34,083 bases of DNA from the NCBI GenBank assembly GCA_964624765.1, contig CAZUZO010000017.1, positions 1-34,083 of the forward strand, read 5' to 3'. Each line of letters opens with the position of its first letter. The first letter of the stretch is position 1. Position numbers and translations under genes: made by a program. This DNA is from JAGTVB01 sp964624765 (lineage in GTDB: Bacteria > Pseudomonadota > Gammaproteobacteria > HK1). Positions 33,156-34,083 of the stretch are shown piece by piece. Under the pieces are notes generated by a model. The model had not been told where the DNA came from. It searched no databases and saw only the letters and a list, made by a program, of their open reading frames with translations.

Positions 33156-33570
33156 GCGTTGATCATCGTTTCGGCCGTTTGATTGCGTTGGCCTTTGGGG
33201 CAGCCGACCCCTGGTCGCAAGGGACGCCGTGAAGACGTCCCTGTCGGCTTGGGTCCGGCATCGTTGCCGCACACACCCTTGCGGCTCCGGGGTTCGGCTG
33301 CCGAAGGCTCGGGCGCCGAACGGAGGCTTGGAAGAGCAACCCTGACGAAACGATGACCCCGGTCGCCGCACGACTGAGAGGTTGGCGATCCCATTGGCAA
33401 CGTGAACGGCGAGGAACGTATAATGCTGCGATGGGATCGCGACCGGCCGGTACGGTGCTTGATGGCGAGTGAGGGACTGCGGGTAGTGTTCGCGCTTGTC
33501 TGTGAGTGCCTGAGAATATTGGATGTGGTCATCGTTATCCGAATACTGATATCGGTTATGGAGTTGCGCC
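33156..33570. other. Gene-free stretch with possible unclassified insertion
   Basis: Between argE and the YjbQ-family gene only overlapping, domain-less open frames occur. GATCATCGTTTCG (33163-33175) and CGAAACGATGACC (33347-33359) are imperfect inverted repeats bracketing about 200 GC-rich bases. That interior holds a GGGACG/CGTCCC hairpin (33221-33241). This could be another miniature element. TGAGAGGTTG at about 33376 is a solitary match to the first ten bases of a type 2 MITE end. The promoter of the YjbQ gene should lie in 33400-33570. Confidence 0.4.
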
Positions 33571-33978
33571 ATGCGTGAAGTCATCGAGATCACCACCTCT
33601 CGACGCGAGCAGTTGGTGGATATCACGCCTCAGGTGCGAGCAGTGGTGCGCGGCAGTGGCGTGCGTAATGGGCTCGTTTCGGTCTATGCGCAAGGCGCTA
33701 CAGGGGCCATCATGATTCAGGAGAACTGGGATGAAAGCGTCCAGACCGACGTCGTGAACCTGCTGCGCCAGCTGATTCCCCAGGGGGTTTGGTTACACGA
33801 TCAACAGGATGGCAATGGCGATGCGCACCTCAAGGCGGGGCTCGTGGGGCCCTCGGAGACCATCCCCCTGATCGACGGCAAGCTCGGTCTTTCGACCTGG
33901 CAGAACATCTTTTTCTGTGAGTTCGACGGCCCCCGACGCCAGCGCAGAGTGGTCTGTACCGTTTTGGCGGCCACGTGA
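33571..33978 (+). CDS. YjbQ/UPF0047-family protein (secondary thiamine-phosphate synthase-like)
   Basis: This 135-aa single-domain protein covers the whole UPF0047 family. Recognisable parts are ITPQVRAVVRGSGVRNGLVSVYAQGATGAIMIQENWDESV, a central acidic and His-containing loop (LHDQQDGNGDAHLKAGLVGPSETIPLIDG) that lines a metal site, and LGLSTWQNIFFCEFDGPRRQRRVV. E. coli YjbQ has weak thiamine-phosphate synthase activity in vitro, but the physiological role is unknown. It ends 6 bp before a type 1 MITE. Confidence 0.92.
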   Translation: MREVIEITTSRREQLVDITPQVRAVVRGSGVRNGLVSVYAQGATGAIMIQENWDESVQTDVVNLLRQLIPQGVWLHDQQDGNGDAHLKAGLVGPSETIPLIDGKLGLSTWQNIFFCEFDGPRRQRRVVCTVLAAT

Positions 33979-33984
33979 GACTTT

Positions 33985-34083
33985 AGAAGCTGTTTCAAAA
34001 ATTACTGCGCTTGCCTGAGCGGCGTTGTCCGGCGGCTCGCAATCCTCATGTACTCCCTTGTACACTCCGGTTGTTACTCGCCC
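33985..34083 (+). mobile_element. Type 1 MITE, left part, running off the window
   Basis: The sequence from AGAAGCTGTTTCAAAAATTAC through the CCTCATGTACTCCCTTGTA block to TTACTCGCCC matches the first ~100 bp of the 217-bp type 1 copies. A TTA precedes the end. The remainder lies outside the window. Confidence 0.85.

Noticed and set aside
33129..33626. 165-aa and 143-aa minus-strand open frames between argE and the YjbQ gene
   Set aside because: They overlap each other and the start of the YjbQ gene, are low-complexity Arg/Pro/Ser-rich, and cross the repeat. They are probably non-coding repeat DNA.
5983..33999. Repeated similar units suggesting a CRISPR array
   Set aside because: The copies are kilobases apart, 140-217 bp long, have terminal inverted repeats and TNA flanks, and occur in both orientations. 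These are MITEs, not repeat-spacer units, and no cas genes are present.

Overview
The window looks like chromosomal DNA of a free-living gammaproteobacterium, probably a member of the Chromatiales or a relative. I infer this from the conserved block gyrA-serC-serA-pheA-hisC-tyrA-aroA-cmk-rpsA-ihfB-lapB, the folA/apaH/apaG arrangement, a lapB-type gene, argA of the fused kinase/GNAT type, and moderately high GC. No rRNA, tRNA, CRISPR array, transposase or phage gene is visible. The species cannot be fixed from sequence reading alone.

Layout. 1-284: the 3' end of an open frame entering from the left edge, interrupted by a 131-bp ISL3-type MITE with perfect 23-bp inverted ends and an 8-bp target duplication. 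438-5907 (minus strand): two tandem, equal-length (77 aa) paralogous small proteins of unknown function, preceded by a near-perfect sigma-54 promoter. Next come a REC-PAS-AAA+-Fis sigma-54 activator and a GAF-PAS-PAS hybrid histidine kinase that overlap by 4 bp. Together these look like a complete signalling module with its own output genes, and they are the most novel part of the window. 6275-13173: mostly small envelope or housekeeping genes: a Rap1a/Tai-family protein, a glycine-zipper lipoprotein, folA convergent with apaH-apaG, DUF2845, CIA30-like, DUF533/TerB-like, and trpB2.

13961-28478 (plus strand): a long collinear supraoperon. It makes gyrase A, the serine enzymes SerC and SerA, the phenylalanine/tyrosine/shikimate enzymes PheA, HisC, TyrA and AroA, then CMP kinase, ribosomal protein S1, IHF-beta and the LPS-assembly regulator LapB. 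28502-34083: argA and argE (the two ends of the acetylated arginine route) on the minus strand. Between them lie an unusual membrane protein with a lipoyl domain and a second Rap1a/Tai-family gene. A YjbQ-family gene follows at the right end.

A dominant theme is miniature transposable elements. Two families, here called type 1 (217 bp full length, ends GAAGCTGTTTTA) and type 2 (about 141 bp, ends GAGCTTGTGAAAAAACC), have at least ten copies in 34 kb. Both are flanked by 3-bp TNA duplications, as in the TNA-targeting subgroups of the IS5 family. One type 2 copy is nested inside a type 1 copy. Several sit at operon joints, at stop codons, or where a syntenic gene (lapA, ksgA) is missing, so they have probably shaped the local gene order.
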